A stretch of DNA of 64,000 nt from Candidatus Peregrinibacteria bacterium (GCA_030649955.1 JAUSFD010000010.1:171697-235696); one strand, 5' to 3'. Shown: positions 39,904-48,594, counted from the stretch's first letter. Notes: generated by a model not told the origin, from the letters alone. Made by a program: numbers and translations.

Positions 39904-40545
39904 TTACTCGGACGAAGTTTCGCGTTTGCCAGCTTGGGGAGGAGTCTTTCTCCTCTCTCTCAGTTCTTCAGCAACGGCATCAATCTCGATGCCCTCACCC
40001 CGGAGGAGGACGAGCAAGTGGTACAGCAGATCAGCGGCCTCTTCAATGGTACGCTGCTTACCTTCGCTCCGTGCAGCGCGGACAACCTCCTCTGCTTCCT
40101 CAAGCACCTTCGCACCGTACGCCTTCACACCACCAGTAAGGAGCTGCATTGTGTACGACTGCGCATCATTTCCCTGCGACCGTTCCCTGATTGTCTCTAC
40201 GAGCAATCCCAGTGTTTCCAGAGAACCTTCGTCAGCATTGAAACAAGAGCATCGGCCAGTGTGACACGTCGGGCCTGATGGGATTGCACGGATGAGGATC
40301 GCATCGCCGTCGCAATCCGCAGATGCGGAGACAAACTGGAGGACGTTCCCGGATGTTTCGCCCTTCATCCACAGGCGCTTCTTCGATCTGCTGTAGAAGG
40401 TGACGAATCCGGTTCTCGTTGTGCGACGCATCGCTTTGCGGTTCATGTACCCGAGCATCACGACCTGCCCCGTGCGTGCATCCTGCACGATTGCGGGGAG
40501 GAGCTCTGTGCCAAGTTTTCGCCAGTTGATGCGGAGAGTTGTCAT
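39904..40545 (-). CDS. hisIE: Bifunctional phosphoribosyl-AMP cyclohydrolase / phosphoribosyl-ATP pyrophosphatase
   Basis: 213 residues. HisI domain (1-about 110) with GYMNRKAM, FYSRSKKRLWMKGETSGN and the metal-binding DCDGDAILI ... GPTCHTGRCSCF; HisE domain (about 118-200) with EEAEEVVRAA and EEAADLLYHLLVLL, the MazG-like metal site. They carry out steps 2 and 3 of histidine synthesis. The start overlaps the hisAF stop by 4 nt. Confidence 0.96.
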   Translation of the reverse strand: MTTLRINWRKLGTELLPAIVQDARTGQVVMLGYMNRKAMRRTTRTGFVTFYSRSKKRLWMKGETSGNVLQFVSASADCDGDAILIRAIPSGPTCHTGRCSCFNADEGSLETLGLLVETIRERSQGNDAQSYTMQLLTGGVKAYGAKVLEEAEEVVRAARSEGKQRTIEEAADLLYHLLVLLRGEGIEIDAVAEELRERRKTPPQAGKRETSSE

Positions 40546-42053
40546 AGTCGGATGGGAATCGAAGCGGAAGCGAGTGCTGTTTTTACATCGCGGATGGAGA
40601 ACGTGCCGAAGTGGAAGACACTCGCAGCGAGTACTGCGTCTGCTCCACCATCGTGCACTGCAGCAATGAACGAATCGAGGGTGCCCGCACCGCCGGAGGC
40701 GATGATGGGGACGGATACCCTCTGCTTGATTTGAGAGAGGAGTTCCGTATCGAAACCTTCTCCCGTTCCATCTCGATCAAACGACGTCACAAGGAGCTCT
40801 CCCGCGCCGCGCTTCACCGCTTCCTCCGCCCACTTGATCGCATCGATATTCGCATCATCGCGCCCACCCCGTACGAGGACAGTCCAGCGATCACCTTTTC
40901 TCCTCGCATCAATTGCACAGACCGTATTGGCGCTGCCAAGTTCGCTTGCTATTGCAGAGAGGAGCGAGGGATCACTGACTGCTGCTGAGTTCACGCTCAC
41001 CTTGTCCGCTCCGGCTATGAGGATGCGGCGGGCATCGTCGACACTGCGGATACCTCCGCCAATGGTGAAGGGGATATTCACGGCATCGGCCACGCGTTCC
41101 GCGAGTGCGTAGGCTGTCTCACGGCTCTCTGCGCTTGCAGTGATATCCAGGAACACCAACTCATCAGCGCCCTCCTCGCAATATCGCTTCGCGAGTTCCA
41201 CCGGATCGCCCGCATCGCGCAGGTTCTGGAAACTCGTACCTTTCACAACGCGTTCGCCCATGATATCTAAGCAGGGGATCACGCGGACAGCCAAGCCGCT
41301 GCTCGGTCGTTCCTTGGAAGTGATGTTTTCGATAGTCTGGCACATTGCTGCAAGCTCTCCGAAGCGTACAGATCCATCGAGGAGCGCGCGTCCGATAACG
41401 GCTGCATCGCAGTCCCGGAGAGCGGCGATATCTTCTGCGGATCGCACGCCGCCGCTCGCGATGATGCGCAGAGCAGGGAATTGCCGTCTGAGCTCGGCGT
41501 AGAGTAGGACATTGGGGCCGGTACCCGTACCGTCGCGCTCGATGTCCGTGACGAGGATTTCCCGGATACTGAGGTCTTGCACGAAGCGGCAGGCATCGAA
41601 GATATTGAAACCACTGCCTTGCTGCCATCCCAGAATCCGCACTTCCTCTGCCTGTACATCGAGAGCGGCAATGACGCGATCTGTTCCGAAGAGATTGACC
41701 GCAGCACGAGCGATTGCAGGTTTCTTGAAGAGCATCGTACCAATGACAACTTTTGCAGCACCTGCATCCAGAATAGTCTGAATGTCTTTGAGCGTGCGAA
41801 TGCCGCCTCCTACCTGCAGCTTCATCTGCGTTGCATTTGCGATTTCTCGCAGCAGTTTGAGGAAGTCAGTATCCACTCCTTCCTTTTTAGCTCCAGAGAG
41901 ATTGATCAAGTGCAACTTCTTCGCCTGTGACTTCTCATACTCCTGTGCGATGCGCAGAGGATCATCTCCGTACGTCGTCACTCGATCGAAATCACCCTGG
42001 CGGAGCCTCACGACTCTGCCGTCCAGCACGTCGATGGCGGGTATCACTTGCAT
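40542..42053 (-). CDS. hisAF: HisA-HisF fusion: ProFAR isomerase joined to IGP synthase cyclase
   Basis: 503 residues carrying two complete (beta/alpha)8 barrels. HisA is residues 1-242, with VIPAIDVLDG and LVTDIERDGTGTGPN placing both catalytic Asp residues. A short linker (about 243-254) leads to HisF (255-503), with VIPCLDIMGERVVKG and LVTSFDRDGTGEGFD and the same two Asp. Both glycine-rich phosphate sites (GGGIRT/GGGIRS, ASGGVRS/ASGGAGT) are intact in each half. HisA makes the substrate that HisF with HisH converts to imidazoleglycerol phosphate and AICAR. The two genes are normally separate, and this joins consecutive steps. Overlaps hisH by 10 nt and hisIE by 4 nt. Confidence 0.95.
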   Translation of the reverse strand: MQVIPAIDVLDGRVVRLRQGDFDRVTTYGDDPLRIAQEYEKSQAKKLHLINLSGAKKEGVDTDFLKLLREIANATQMKLQVGGGIRTLKDIQTILDAGAAKVVIGTMLFKKPAIARAAVNLFGTDRVIAALDVQAEEVRILGWQQGSGFNIFDACRFVQDLSIREILVTDIERDGTGTGPNVLLYAELRRQFPALRIIASGGVRSAEDIAALRDCDAAVIGRALLDGSVRFGELAAMCQTIENITSKERPSSGLAVRVIPCLDIMGERVVKGTSFQNLRDAGDPVELAKRYCEEGADELVFLDITASAESRETAYALAERVADAVNIPFTIGGGIRSVDDARRILIAGADKVSVNSAAVSDPSLLSAIASELGSANTVCAIDARRKGDRWTVLVRGGRDDANIDAIKWAEEAVKRGAGELLVTSFDRDGTGEGFDTELLSQIKQRVSVPIIASGGAGTLDSFIAAVHDGGADAVLAASVFHFGTFSIRDVKTALASASIPIRL

Positions 42054-42601
42054 AGCTCTACGAAGGAAAGGAGGAGATCATCGCCTGCATCACCCGATTT
42101 TTCTGGGTGCCATTGCACTCCGAAAAAATTCTTTCGGCGGATGCCAGCGCAGATATCGACGCCGTAGCGTGTTGTCATGGTGATGAGACTCTGGTCCTCG
42201 GGTTCGCAGACGAAACTGTGGACGAAGTAGGCGTATTTGCCAGTGCTGAGCTTGTTCCAGCCCATGTGCGGTTTCGTCACGGAGTCCGGCAGGGCACGCA
42301 CGCGTCCGCGAATGATGCCGAGACAGGGTGTATTCCCTTCCTCAGAGGAGTCGAAGAGGAGTTGCATCCCCAGGCAGAGACCAAGGAAGGGGATCTGGAG
42401 AGAGCGGATGACCTCAGGGAGATCGCGTCGCTCCAAATCTTCCATTGCAGCGTTCGCACTCCCAGCGCCGGGGAATACGAGTCCGGACGCGGAGAGGATT
42501 TCCTCTCGCGTCTCGACGAGCTGCACGGGAATTCCCAGGCGCTCGAATGCTCGCTGGACACTGCGTGTATTGCCTGCGCTGTAGCGGAGAATGCCGATCA
42601 T
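42044..42601 (-). CDS. hisH: Imidazole glycerol phosphate synthase, glutamine amidotransferase subunit
   Basis: 185 residues from ATG 42601. Class I amidotransferase: nucleophile in GLCLGMQLLF, His and Glu in VQWHPEKS, plus PHMGWNKL near residue 130 typical of HisH. It supplies ammonia to HisF. The start overlaps hisB by 4 nt (ATGA). Confidence 0.95.
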   Translation of the reverse strand: MIGILRYSAGNTRSVQRAFERLGIPVQLVETREEILSASGLVFPGAGSANAAMEDLERRDLPEVIRSLQIPFLGLCLGMQLLFDSSEEGNTPCLGIIRGRVRALPDSVTKPHMGWNKLSTGKYAYFVHSFVCEPEDQSLITMTTRYGVDICAGIRRKNFFGVQWHPEKSGDAGDDLLLSFVELCK

Positions 42602-43245
42602 AGGAGCGTCCCCTTCACGCCGGCAGTCGTGCCAGCTCTCCAGGGATTGGGAGAGAGGGATTCCTTCAACGCGAGACCGAAGCTCCGGTAGATCGCTTCC
42701 CATGAGTGGTGCGGATCCTCTCCACTCAGAGCCTGGATCGTCACCGTTGCACGGGCACCCTGGGCGAACCCGCGGAAGAATTCCGCCATGTCCGCTGCGA
42801 GAGCGTCCTCGACTTGCACGATCTTCGCGCCGGGGGAGCGATCGAGATTCAGTGTCGCCATCGATCGACCCTCGAAGCTGACTGCGGCAACAGCAATGGC
42901 TTCATCAATACCCAGAATTCCGCTTCCGGCGCCGTTCACTCCTATTTCCATGCGCACCTCGATGAGTTTTGCGAAGGCCATGCCGAGCACGATCCCCACA
43001 TCCTCCGCGATGACGTGGGTGAGTCGAAATTGCGTGTTCTCGTAGGAGGCATCGATGTTGAGACAGGCACGCCATGCGATCGTCTCCAGCATGTGATTGA
43101 AGAAGGCAATGCTCGTGTCGAGGCGGAACGCGCGCGGAGCGGCGTCCTCCACCGTGACGGTGATTGCTGATTCGCGCGTGCGGCGCGTGAGCGAGATGCA
43201 CGGGGAGGTTTTGGAGAGCCAGGTGATGCCGAGGTTGTTCGTCAT
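42598..43245 (-). CDS. hisB: Imidazoleglycerol-phosphate dehydratase, divergent
   Basis: 215 residues from ATG 43245. Overall fold and order match IGP dehydratase: NHML near the start, EDVGIVLG, GIDEAIAVAAV, EFFRGFAQGA, and PHHSWEAIYRSFG. But ligands of the two Mn ions differ: the usual HHTxED reads HVIAED (second His lost), and the His before FF is Glu. The usual RFG of GIxRFG is also changed. It may still work with an altered metal site, or be losing function. It lacks the phosphatase domain of fused HisB, and no histidinol-phosphatase gene is in the window. Confidence 0.85.
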   Translation of the reverse strand: MTNNLGITWLSKTSPCISLTRRTRESAITVTVEDAAPRAFRLDTSIAFFNHMLETIAWRACLNIDASYENTQFRLTHVIAEDVGIVLGMAFAKLIEVRMEIGVNGAGSGILGIDEAIAVAAVSFEGRSMATLNLDRSPGAKIVQVEDALAADMAEFFRGFAQGARATVTIQALSGEDPHHSWEAIYRSFGLALKESLSPNPWRAGTTAGVKGTLL

Positions 43246-43264
43246 GAGAAAGGGGGAAGAGGAT

Positions 43265-44635
43265 TCAGGAACGAAGGCGGATATCGACGGCTTCTCTGTG
43301 CGCATCCAGACCTTCCACATCACTGATGGCGCGCACGATGGGTGCGAGAGTGCGCAGCCCTTCGCATGTAATGATCTGATACTCGGTGTTCTTCATGAAC
43401 GTCTCCGGTCCCACGGGCGAGCTGTACGCGACCGCACGAGAGGTCGGCAGGCAGTGATTGGTGCCGCTCGCGTAGTCTCCGACCGGAACGGGCGCATACG
43501 GGCCGATGAAGATCGAACCAGCATTGCGAATGCGAGTGCTCACCCCTTCGGCATCCCGTACTTGGATGTGCAAGTGTTCGGCACCGTACTCATTGGCCAC
43601 CGCAATCATCGCTTCGATCGAATCGACGAGGATGATTGCCTGGTAGCCGTTCTCAAGCGCTGGCTTGATGAATTTCTCGTAGCGGCTACGCTTCGGCGCC
43701 TGCTTCGCGACTTCCTCCCGAATGGCGTACGCCATTGCTTTGGACGTCGTCACGATCGGGAAGCAGGAATCCGGTCCGTGCTCGCAACGCGCCAAGATAT
43801 CTGCTGCGACCCAGGCGGGATTTGCGGAGTTATCGACTATGCCGAGTCCCTCACTCGGGCCACTCAGCATATCGATCCCCACCTGACCGAATACCTGCAG
43901 CTTAGCCGCCTGTACCCAGGGAGAGCCCGGCCCCGCGATCTTGTCGACCGGTCGAATCGATTCCGTGCCATAGGCCATTGCTGCAATGGCAGCGACCCCA
44001 CCAACGCGGTAGATCTCATCCGCCCCCGCCAGATCTGCCGCGACGATGATTTCGGGATAGTACTTCGTGGGTGGGAAGAACACACACGTGCGGGGAACGC
44101 GCGCGGCTTTGGCGGCAACTGTCAGGATCTGGCTGACGGTTGGCAGTGGCGCTTTTCCAGCGGGAACGTACAGGCCTGCACTGTCGATTGGTCCTCTGCG
44201 AACGCCCGTCCGCACACCGGGGACGTACTCGATACTCCAGTCTGCGTCGGCGTAGAGACGCTCGGCTTGTCTCTCGTGGAAATTCCGGGAAATGTCGATT
44301 TGGCGTTCCATCAGGACAAGTGTCTCAGGTGCGACATCGTCGTAGGCCTTCTCGATATCCGCTTGCGAGACGCAGATCTCATCAGCGCGGAATGATGGAT
44401 CATCGAATTTCCGCACGTAGTCGACCACTGCTGTGTCTCCCCTATTTCTCACATCATCGATGATCGTACGGACATCCGGCATGATCTTCTCGATATCCGC
44501 CTGAGCTCTGCGGAAGATGCGTCGACGCTCCTCTCCCACGAGTTCAGCATTCTCGTAGATCGGAATGTTGGGTACGGGGATACGCTCCCGTTGCGCTTCA
44601 GTGTCGGCCGATGGTGAGCGAGAGGGTGAAACCAT
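43265..44635 (-). CDS. hisD: Histidinol dehydrogenase
   Basis: 456 residues, slightly long at the N-terminus. Zn-dependent double oxidation of histidinol to histidine. Family blocks: YVPAGKAPLPTVSQILTVAAKAA, RVGGVAAIAAMAYGTESI, DMLSGPSEGLGIVDNSANP, EHGPDS, EHLHIQVRDAE, and VGDYASGTNHCLPTSRAVAYSSPVG, cut here into short segments. The Zn His (EHL) and catalytic Glu region are present. It starts 2 nt after hisC. Confidence 0.96.
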   Translation of the reverse strand: MVSPSRSPSADTEAQRERIPVPNIPIYENAELVGEERRRIFRRAQADIEKIMPDVRTIIDDVRNRGDTAVVDYVRKFDDPSFRADEICVSQADIEKAYDDVAPETLVLMERQIDISRNFHERQAERLYADADWSIEYVPGVRTGVRRGPIDSAGLYVPAGKAPLPTVSQILTVAAKAARVPRTCVFFPPTKYYPEIIVAADLAGADEIYRVGGVAAIAAMAYGTESIRPVDKIAGPGSPWVQAAKLQVFGQVGIDMLSGPSEGLGIVDNSANPAWVAADILARCEHGPDSCFPIVTTSKAMAYAIREEVAKQAPKRSRYEKFIKPALENGYQAIILVDSIEAMIAVANEYGAEHLHIQVRDAEGVSTRIRNAGSIFIGPYAPVPVGDYASGTNHCLPTSRAVAYSSPVGPETFMKNTEYQIITCEGLRTLAPIVRAISDVEGLDAHREAVDIRLRS

Positions 44636-44637
44636 GA

Positions 44638-45711
44638 TTACGAGGAAGGAAAAGGCATGAGGGTAGAGAGAGCCGACAGAAAAAGGTCATTCTGCTCTGC
44701 CGTGCCCATGCTGACGCGCAGCGAAGCGCGTCCGTTGATCTCCCCAATGGGCCGCACGACGATGCAGTACTCATCGCGCAGTCGCGTATAGAGAGTTCCT
44801 GCATCCATGTCCGCAGGAGGAGTGAGGAGGAAGAAGTGCGTCACACTCTCGGTGACGTCGCACCCGAGCGCACGGCATGCAGAGGAAACCCGCTCACACT
44901 CCCTGCAGAGCGTCTCGACATTCGCCCGCATCCACTCCTCCTCCCGCCAGAGTGCGAGGCCCAGGGTCTGGCTCAGACTGCTGACGTTGTACGGAGGTTT
45001 CACCTTCAGGAGTTGATCGATGATCTCTGGGCATGCGATGCCGTACCCCAGCCGTAACCCCGCTCCTCCGTACGCCTTGCTGAACGTGCGTGCGACGATC
45101 ACATTCTTCGCACCGCGTTGCACGAATGACAGTCCGGATGTATACCCTCCTCGATCTGCGAATTCTCCGTACGCTTCATCGATGACCACGATGCCCTTTG
45201 CCTGTGCAATAATCTCTTCCACTGCTGGGAGCTCGAGGACGGTCCCTGTGGGATTGTTCGGACTGCAGAGGAAGACGACGTCTGCTGGCGAGGCAGCAGC
45301 AGCGGCATCTGCTGGAAGGGAGAAGGAGTTTGTGAGTGGAATCGAGGTGTACGTCCTCCCGCTGGCTTGCGCACTCACACGGTAGAGGGCGTACGTTGGA
45401 TCGAAGCTCGCAACGATACTCCCAGGTGCACTGAATGCACGGATGGCAAGCTCAATGAGCTCGTCGATACCACTCGTAACGCAGATGTTCGCAGCCATCA
45501 GCGCGAACCGATCAGCGATTGCATCACGCAGCGTGTCGCACGTTGGATCTGGGTAGCGATTCATGGCGTTCGCTCCCGCAGATGGGCACAACACAGGGGA
45601 TTCACTCGCGTCCAGGAACGTCCACCCCTCGCCCTTAAGGATCGAGCGTGCGGAGGAGTAGGGGATCAGTGATCGGAGGTACGCCGGTGGAGGAGGGGTA
45701 CTTGTGCGCAT
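44638..45711 (-). CDS. hisC: Histidinol-phosphate aminotransferase
   Basis: 357 residues from ATG 45711; in-frame sequence upstream overlaps hisG and is not used. PLP aminotransferase of fold type I: DASESPV, NRYPDP, SGIDELIELAIRAF, SPNNPTGTVL, IDEAYGEF, and the PLP Lys in ARTFSKAYGGAGLRLGYGIA. It starts 2 nt after the hisG stop. Confidence 0.95.
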   Translation of the reverse strand: MRTSTPPPPAYLRSLIPYSSARSILKGEGWTFLDASESPVLCPSAGANAMNRYPDPTCDTLRDAIADRFALMAANICVTSGIDELIELAIRAFSAPGSIVASFDPTYALYRVSAQASGRTYTSIPLTNSFSLPADAAAAASPADVVFLCSPNNPTGTVLELPAVEEIIAQAKGIVVIDEAYGEFADRGGYTSGLSFVQRGAKNVIVARTFSKAYGGAGLRLGYGIACPEIIDQLLKVKPPYNVSSLSQTLGLALWREEEWMRANVETLCRECERVSSACRALGCDVTESVTHFFLLTPPADMDAGTLYTRLRDEYCIVVRPIGEINGRASLRVSMGTAEQNDLFLSALSTLMPFPSS

Positions 45712-45713
45712 GG

Positions 45714-46580
45714 TCACCGGATGAATTTCTCGATAGGAGATACGAGGATTCCAGAACCACCGCATGCGCGGATGCTCTCCACGACGTCCCAGAATGTTTC
45801 CTCTAGGACAACGGAGTGCACAGCGATGAAGCCCGGAGTGGCGAGTGGCACCACCGTGGGGCTCTTGCACCCAGGAACGAGCTCCTTGATCGACGGCAGT
45901 GCCTCCTTGGGTGCATTGAACATGATGTACTTGTACTTGCGCGCTTCCTGCACACCTCTGGCACGCAGAAGGAGCTTCTCTATGAGCGCGCGCTTCTCCT
46001 CCGATGCGCCAATGGTGCCGATGAGCATCGCTTGGCAGCGAGAGAGTGTCGAGAGCACCGTCAGACGATTCGTGCGCAGCGTACTGCCCGTCGCGACGAG
46101 ATCGCAGATGGCATCGGCAACGCGGAGCGCAGGCGCAATCTCGACGCAGCCTTTGAGGAGGACTACGTCTGCTGTGAGCTTCTCCATAGCGAGGTACCGT
46201 CGGAGCGTCTCGGGGTAAGAGGTCGCGATTCTCTTCCCATTGAGATCGCGAATGGACGTGAAGCCACTTTGCTCCGGTGCAGCGATGGAGAGCGAACAGA
46301 AGCCGAAGTCGAGAGGGAGGATCCGCTCAACGCGCTTCTGCGACTCGTCGAGGACGTTGCTCCCCACGATTCCCAGATCCGCAATGCCATCCTGCACGTA
46401 CTCGGGGATGTCGTCATCGCGCAGGAAAAGGATGTCGATTGGCATTTCCTGGCATTGAGCGAAGAGACGGTCCCGGTACGTTTCAAAGCGCAGACCCATC
46501 TGCCGCAGCAGCGACAGGGAGCCCTCGGACAGTCGTCCGGTTTTCTGAATAGCGATCCTGAGTGTTCCGTTCGGTTCCAT
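45714..46580 (-). CDS. hisG: ATP phosphoribosyltransferase (long form)
   Basis: 288 residues: the long form with two periplasmic-binding-like lobes (1-about 210) and a C-terminal ferredoxin-like regulatory domain (about 215-288) that normally binds histidine for feedback inhibition, so no HisZ is needed. Blocks: IAIQKTGRLSEGS, FLRDDDIPEYVQDGIADLGIVG, EIAPALRVADAICDLVATGSTL. First committed enzyme of the pathway and first structural gene of the operon, directly downstream of the proposed attenuator. Confidence 0.96.
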   Translation of the reverse strand: MEPNGTLRIAIQKTGRLSEGSLSLLRQMGLRFETYRDRLFAQCQEMPIDILFLRDDDIPEYVQDGIADLGIVGSNVLDESQKRVERILPLDFGFCSLSIAAPEQSGFTSIRDLNGKRIATSYPETLRRYLAMEKLTADVVLLKGCVEIAPALRVADAICDLVATGSTLRTNRLTVLSTLSRCQAMLIGTIGASEEKRALIEKLLLRARGVQEARKYKYIMFNAPKEALPSIKELVPGCKSPTVVPLATPGFIAVHSVVLEETFWDVVESIRACGGSGILVSPIEKFIR

Positions 46581-46602
46581 GGTGGAGAGGGGTACATGTA
46601 TG

Positions 46603-46628
46603 AAAAAGCCCTCCTCTCGCGAGGAGGG
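46603..46628 (-). terminator. Intrinsic terminator between the regulator gene and hisG
   Basis: On the minus strand CCCTCCTC-GCGA-GAGGAGGG, a perfect 8 bp stem with a GNRA loop, is followed by C and five T. It lies 20 nt past the stop of the TrpR-like gene and 23 nt before hisG, inside the presumed operon, so read-through must be controlled: it is the terminator half of the proposed histidine attenuator. Confidence 0.85.
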
Positions 46629-46648
46629 GATGAAGTCGAATGGAAGTG

Positions 46649-47008
46649 TTACTTCCTCACGGTCGACGCCATCCTCTCAGCGCGAGAGGCTGCAGGATGG
46701 TGATGGTGTTTTGCGTTGAGACTCCTCCGGTACCCGCCTTCGCCGCTCTGGAGGAAGCGAGCGACCCGTGTGATGGTCGTCGTGCTCGCGCCTGTGGAAT
46801 CCGAAATATCGCGGTACGTCTTTTTATTCGCAATTTGTTTCGCAACTTCAAAGCGCTCACTCCAGGCCTGGAGCTCCGTGAGCGTTCCCACATCGCGAAG
46901 GAAATTCGCGACTTCCGCTTCGGTCTCGCAAGCTGCGAGAGCCTTGCACAGAGCCCGGAACCAGGGGTCCGTGCGCCAGTTGCCTTCGTTGTATGAGCGC
47001 TTTGCCAT
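46649..47008 (-). CDS. TrpR-family regulator (YerC/HisR-like) with C-terminal His tract
   Basis: 119 residues from ATG 47008. A TrpR-like helical DNA-binding domain: FRALCKALAACETEAEVANFLRDVGTLTELQAWSERF-type core (given in part), then KTYRDISDSTGASTTTITRVARFL as the helix-turn-helix. YerC/YecD relatives are the HisR repressors of histidine genes in Firmicutes; position directly before hisG fits a histidine-responsive role. The tail after residue 93 is unusual: AKHHHHP places four His codons (His101-104) 52 codons-equivalents short of the terminator. The longer frame to 47161 is rejected because the promoter lies within it. Confidence 0.88.
   Translation of the reverse strand: MAKRSYNEGNWRTDPWFRALCKALAACETEAEVANFLRDVGTLTELQAWSERFEVAKQIANKKTYRDISDSTGASTTTITRVARFLQSGEGGYRRSLNAKHHHHPAASRAERMASTVRK
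46673..46708 (-). promoter_or_regulatory. His-codon run and pause hairpin of a putative histidine attenuator
   Basis: Four consecutive His codons (46697-46708) in the regulator gene are followed 6 nt later by a hairpin CCTCTC-GCGCT-GAGAGG (46673-46678 with 46684-46689). The 3' arm GAGAGG can alternatively pair with CCTCCTC of the downstream terminator, with one bulge. A ribosome stalled at the His codons would cover the 5' arm, freeing the 3' arm to block the terminator and let transcription enter hisG. Confidence 0.55.
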
Positions 47009-47132
47009 GGGAGAATGTAGTGCCTGCAGGGCCCGAAGGGCCACCTTTGGTGCCGTAGCTCGAGCGAAGTAGTGCTTGCACGCCGTAGCTCGCCATTGCG
47101 ACGAGAGCCGGCTTGGACCTGCAATTACAGGC

Positions 47133-47161
47133 AAAGTACAAGACGAGCGAAGGCATGTCAA
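47133..47161 (-). promoter_or_regulatory. Promoter of the regulator-his operon
   Basis: TTGACA (47156-47161), 17 nt spacer, TACTTT (47133-47138) on the minus strand. The leader to the ATG at 47008 is then about 118 nt, long enough for an operator. Confidence 0.55.
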
Positions 47162-47222
47162 TGTTTTATCGTATTAAAACACCGGAATGAAAATATTCTG
47201 ATGAATTGATAGTACAAGGGCG

Positions 47223-47540
47223 TTACTGGCGGTCGGCAGTGAGCAATTGCAGGACCGAACTGCGCGTGAGTCCCGTCCGATTCACGATGTGGAGGAAATC
47301 GTTCTCGAGGGTATTCGCTGCCTTCTCGGAGAGACCGCGAATGGTGAACAGCTCCCGGACAGCGAGGCCGGGCATGCGGGAGAGCGTCGCGACGAGCACA
47401 TCTGTTTCCTCGCACTCCCCGATCGTCCCGACGAAATGCGCAACGCGCCGGGGTTCTCCGGCGACGTCGATCTCCAAGACGATGAACATCTGATTGCCAT
47501 CGTGGCCAGCAGGGATGTCACTATCGAGGGGCGGGGGCAT
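47223..47540 (-). CDS. Uncharacterised 105-residue protein
   Basis: Sequence is evenly composed and globular: an N-terminal strand-rich part (MFIVLEIDVAGEPRRVAHFVG) and a helical C-terminal half (REL FTIRGLSEKAANTLENDF, in short). No domain recognised. It lies upstream of and on the same strand as the TrpR-like gene, separated by 214 nt that contain the latter's promoter. Confidence 0.6.
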   Translation of the reverse strand: MPPPLDSDIPAGHDGNQMFIVLEIDVAGEPRRVAHFVGTIGECEETDVLVATLSRMPGLAVRELFTIRGLSEKAANTLENDFLHIVNRTGLTRSSVLQLLTADRQ

Positions 47541-47577
47541 AGGAGTGTGTACGTGAATAGAAGTTGTAATTGCAGTT

Positions 47578-48594
47578 TTATGAATAGTTCTCCACCCAGT
47601 ACTTCCGGGCGAGCTCGATGGTGCGTTTCACCGTTTGGCTGAGAACGGAATCCTGATCGTACAGGGACTTACCCGCCTTCTCTGCTTCTTCAACAGATCT
47701 CTGATCGTACGCTGACGAGGCGGGGCAGTAGGCTCGCGAGGGGTACTGTGGTTCGGAGAATGTCATTCCTTCCATACTCGTAATCACACTATTCGCAGGG
47801 ATAGGTACCCATATGCCTCCTGAGGTCTGCACAAGTTCCGTTTTCTCTGGATTCAACACGATGCGCTTGTTTCCAGAAGGGAGTGTTCGCAATGTCGTGT
47901 AGTTGTCGAAGAGGGTGTCCTCGAACGTGATCACTACACTGCCGCCCTTCATCTTCTTCCACGTGGAGATGAGGGGGTGGATGCACTCCGGCTGCGTAGA
48001 CTTGCGAAGCTCATCACGAGAGATCGTTGTCCCCTGTTGGATCTTCCATCGTTTCGGGATCACCTCAAGGATGCCTAGAGTGATATCCGTTCCTGCAGAG
48101 GCGCCACGCACAATGGTGTCGGCTGGTGTGGTATCTCCAAGATCGCTATTCATCAGGGCGTTCACCTGGAGGTTGAAGTACACGGGATCACTTGTATCTA
48201 CGGTCTGCTCCCATCGCTCAGCTCCCTTTCGGTAGAGGTAAATGATGTACTCGTACACAGCATCGAGTGGATCGTAACCGTCATGGATGAGTACCGAAAT
48301 GAGCTCTTCCTGCTGAGGTGTATCGAAGGAGCGTACAAGCGGCCACACTTGCCCAATTGCTTCCGCAAGTCCTGCACGAGCATTGTTCACGAGCTTCGTT
48401 CGCATCTCCTCGTCCAAGCCAATTCCCGTGTGCAGAGCGGCGAGTGCCGCGAAGACTGCTTCTGCATTTGCTCGACATTCATGCAGGACTTCCCGGAGGT
48501 TCACGTGCGGAAAGGGCGCACTGATCGCATTCATCCGCTGGAGTCGATCGATGGCAGATTTGGGCAGCCTACCGAACGGAGGGGAGTTTTCCAT
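47578..48594 (-). CDS. Uncharacterised 338-residue protein
   Basis: Soluble, no signal peptide. A helical N-terminal half (about 1-130) precedes a more strand-rich half with YFNLQVNAL, GGSVVITFEDTLFDNY, and IVLNPEKTELVQTSGGIWVPIPANS. I do not recognise a family. A strong promoter (TTGACA, 16 nt, TACATT) ends 6 nt before the ATG, so the message is leaderless; the 105-residue gene follows 37 nt downstream and may be co-transcribed. Confidence 0.7.
   Translation of the reverse strand: MENSPPFGRLPKSAIDRLQRMNAISAPFPHVNLREVLHECRANAEAVFAALAALHTGIGLDEEMRTKLVNNARAGLAEAIGQVWPLVRSFDTPQQEELISVLIHDGYDPLDAVYEYIIYLYRKGAERWEQTVDTSDPVYFNLQVNALMNSDLGDTTPADTIVRGASAGTDITLGILEVIPKRWKIQQGTTISRDELRKSTQPECIHPLISTWKKMKGGSVVITFEDTLFDNYTTLRTLPSGNKRIVLNPEKTELVQTSGGIWVPIPANSVITSMEGMTFSEPQYPSRAYCPASSAYDQRSVEEAEKAGKSLYDQDSVLSQTVKRTIELARKYWVENYS

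Noticed and set aside
46649..47161. Longer TrpR-like frame starting at TTG 47161
   Set aside because: It would include the TTGACA/TACTTT promoter and 51 residues without family match.
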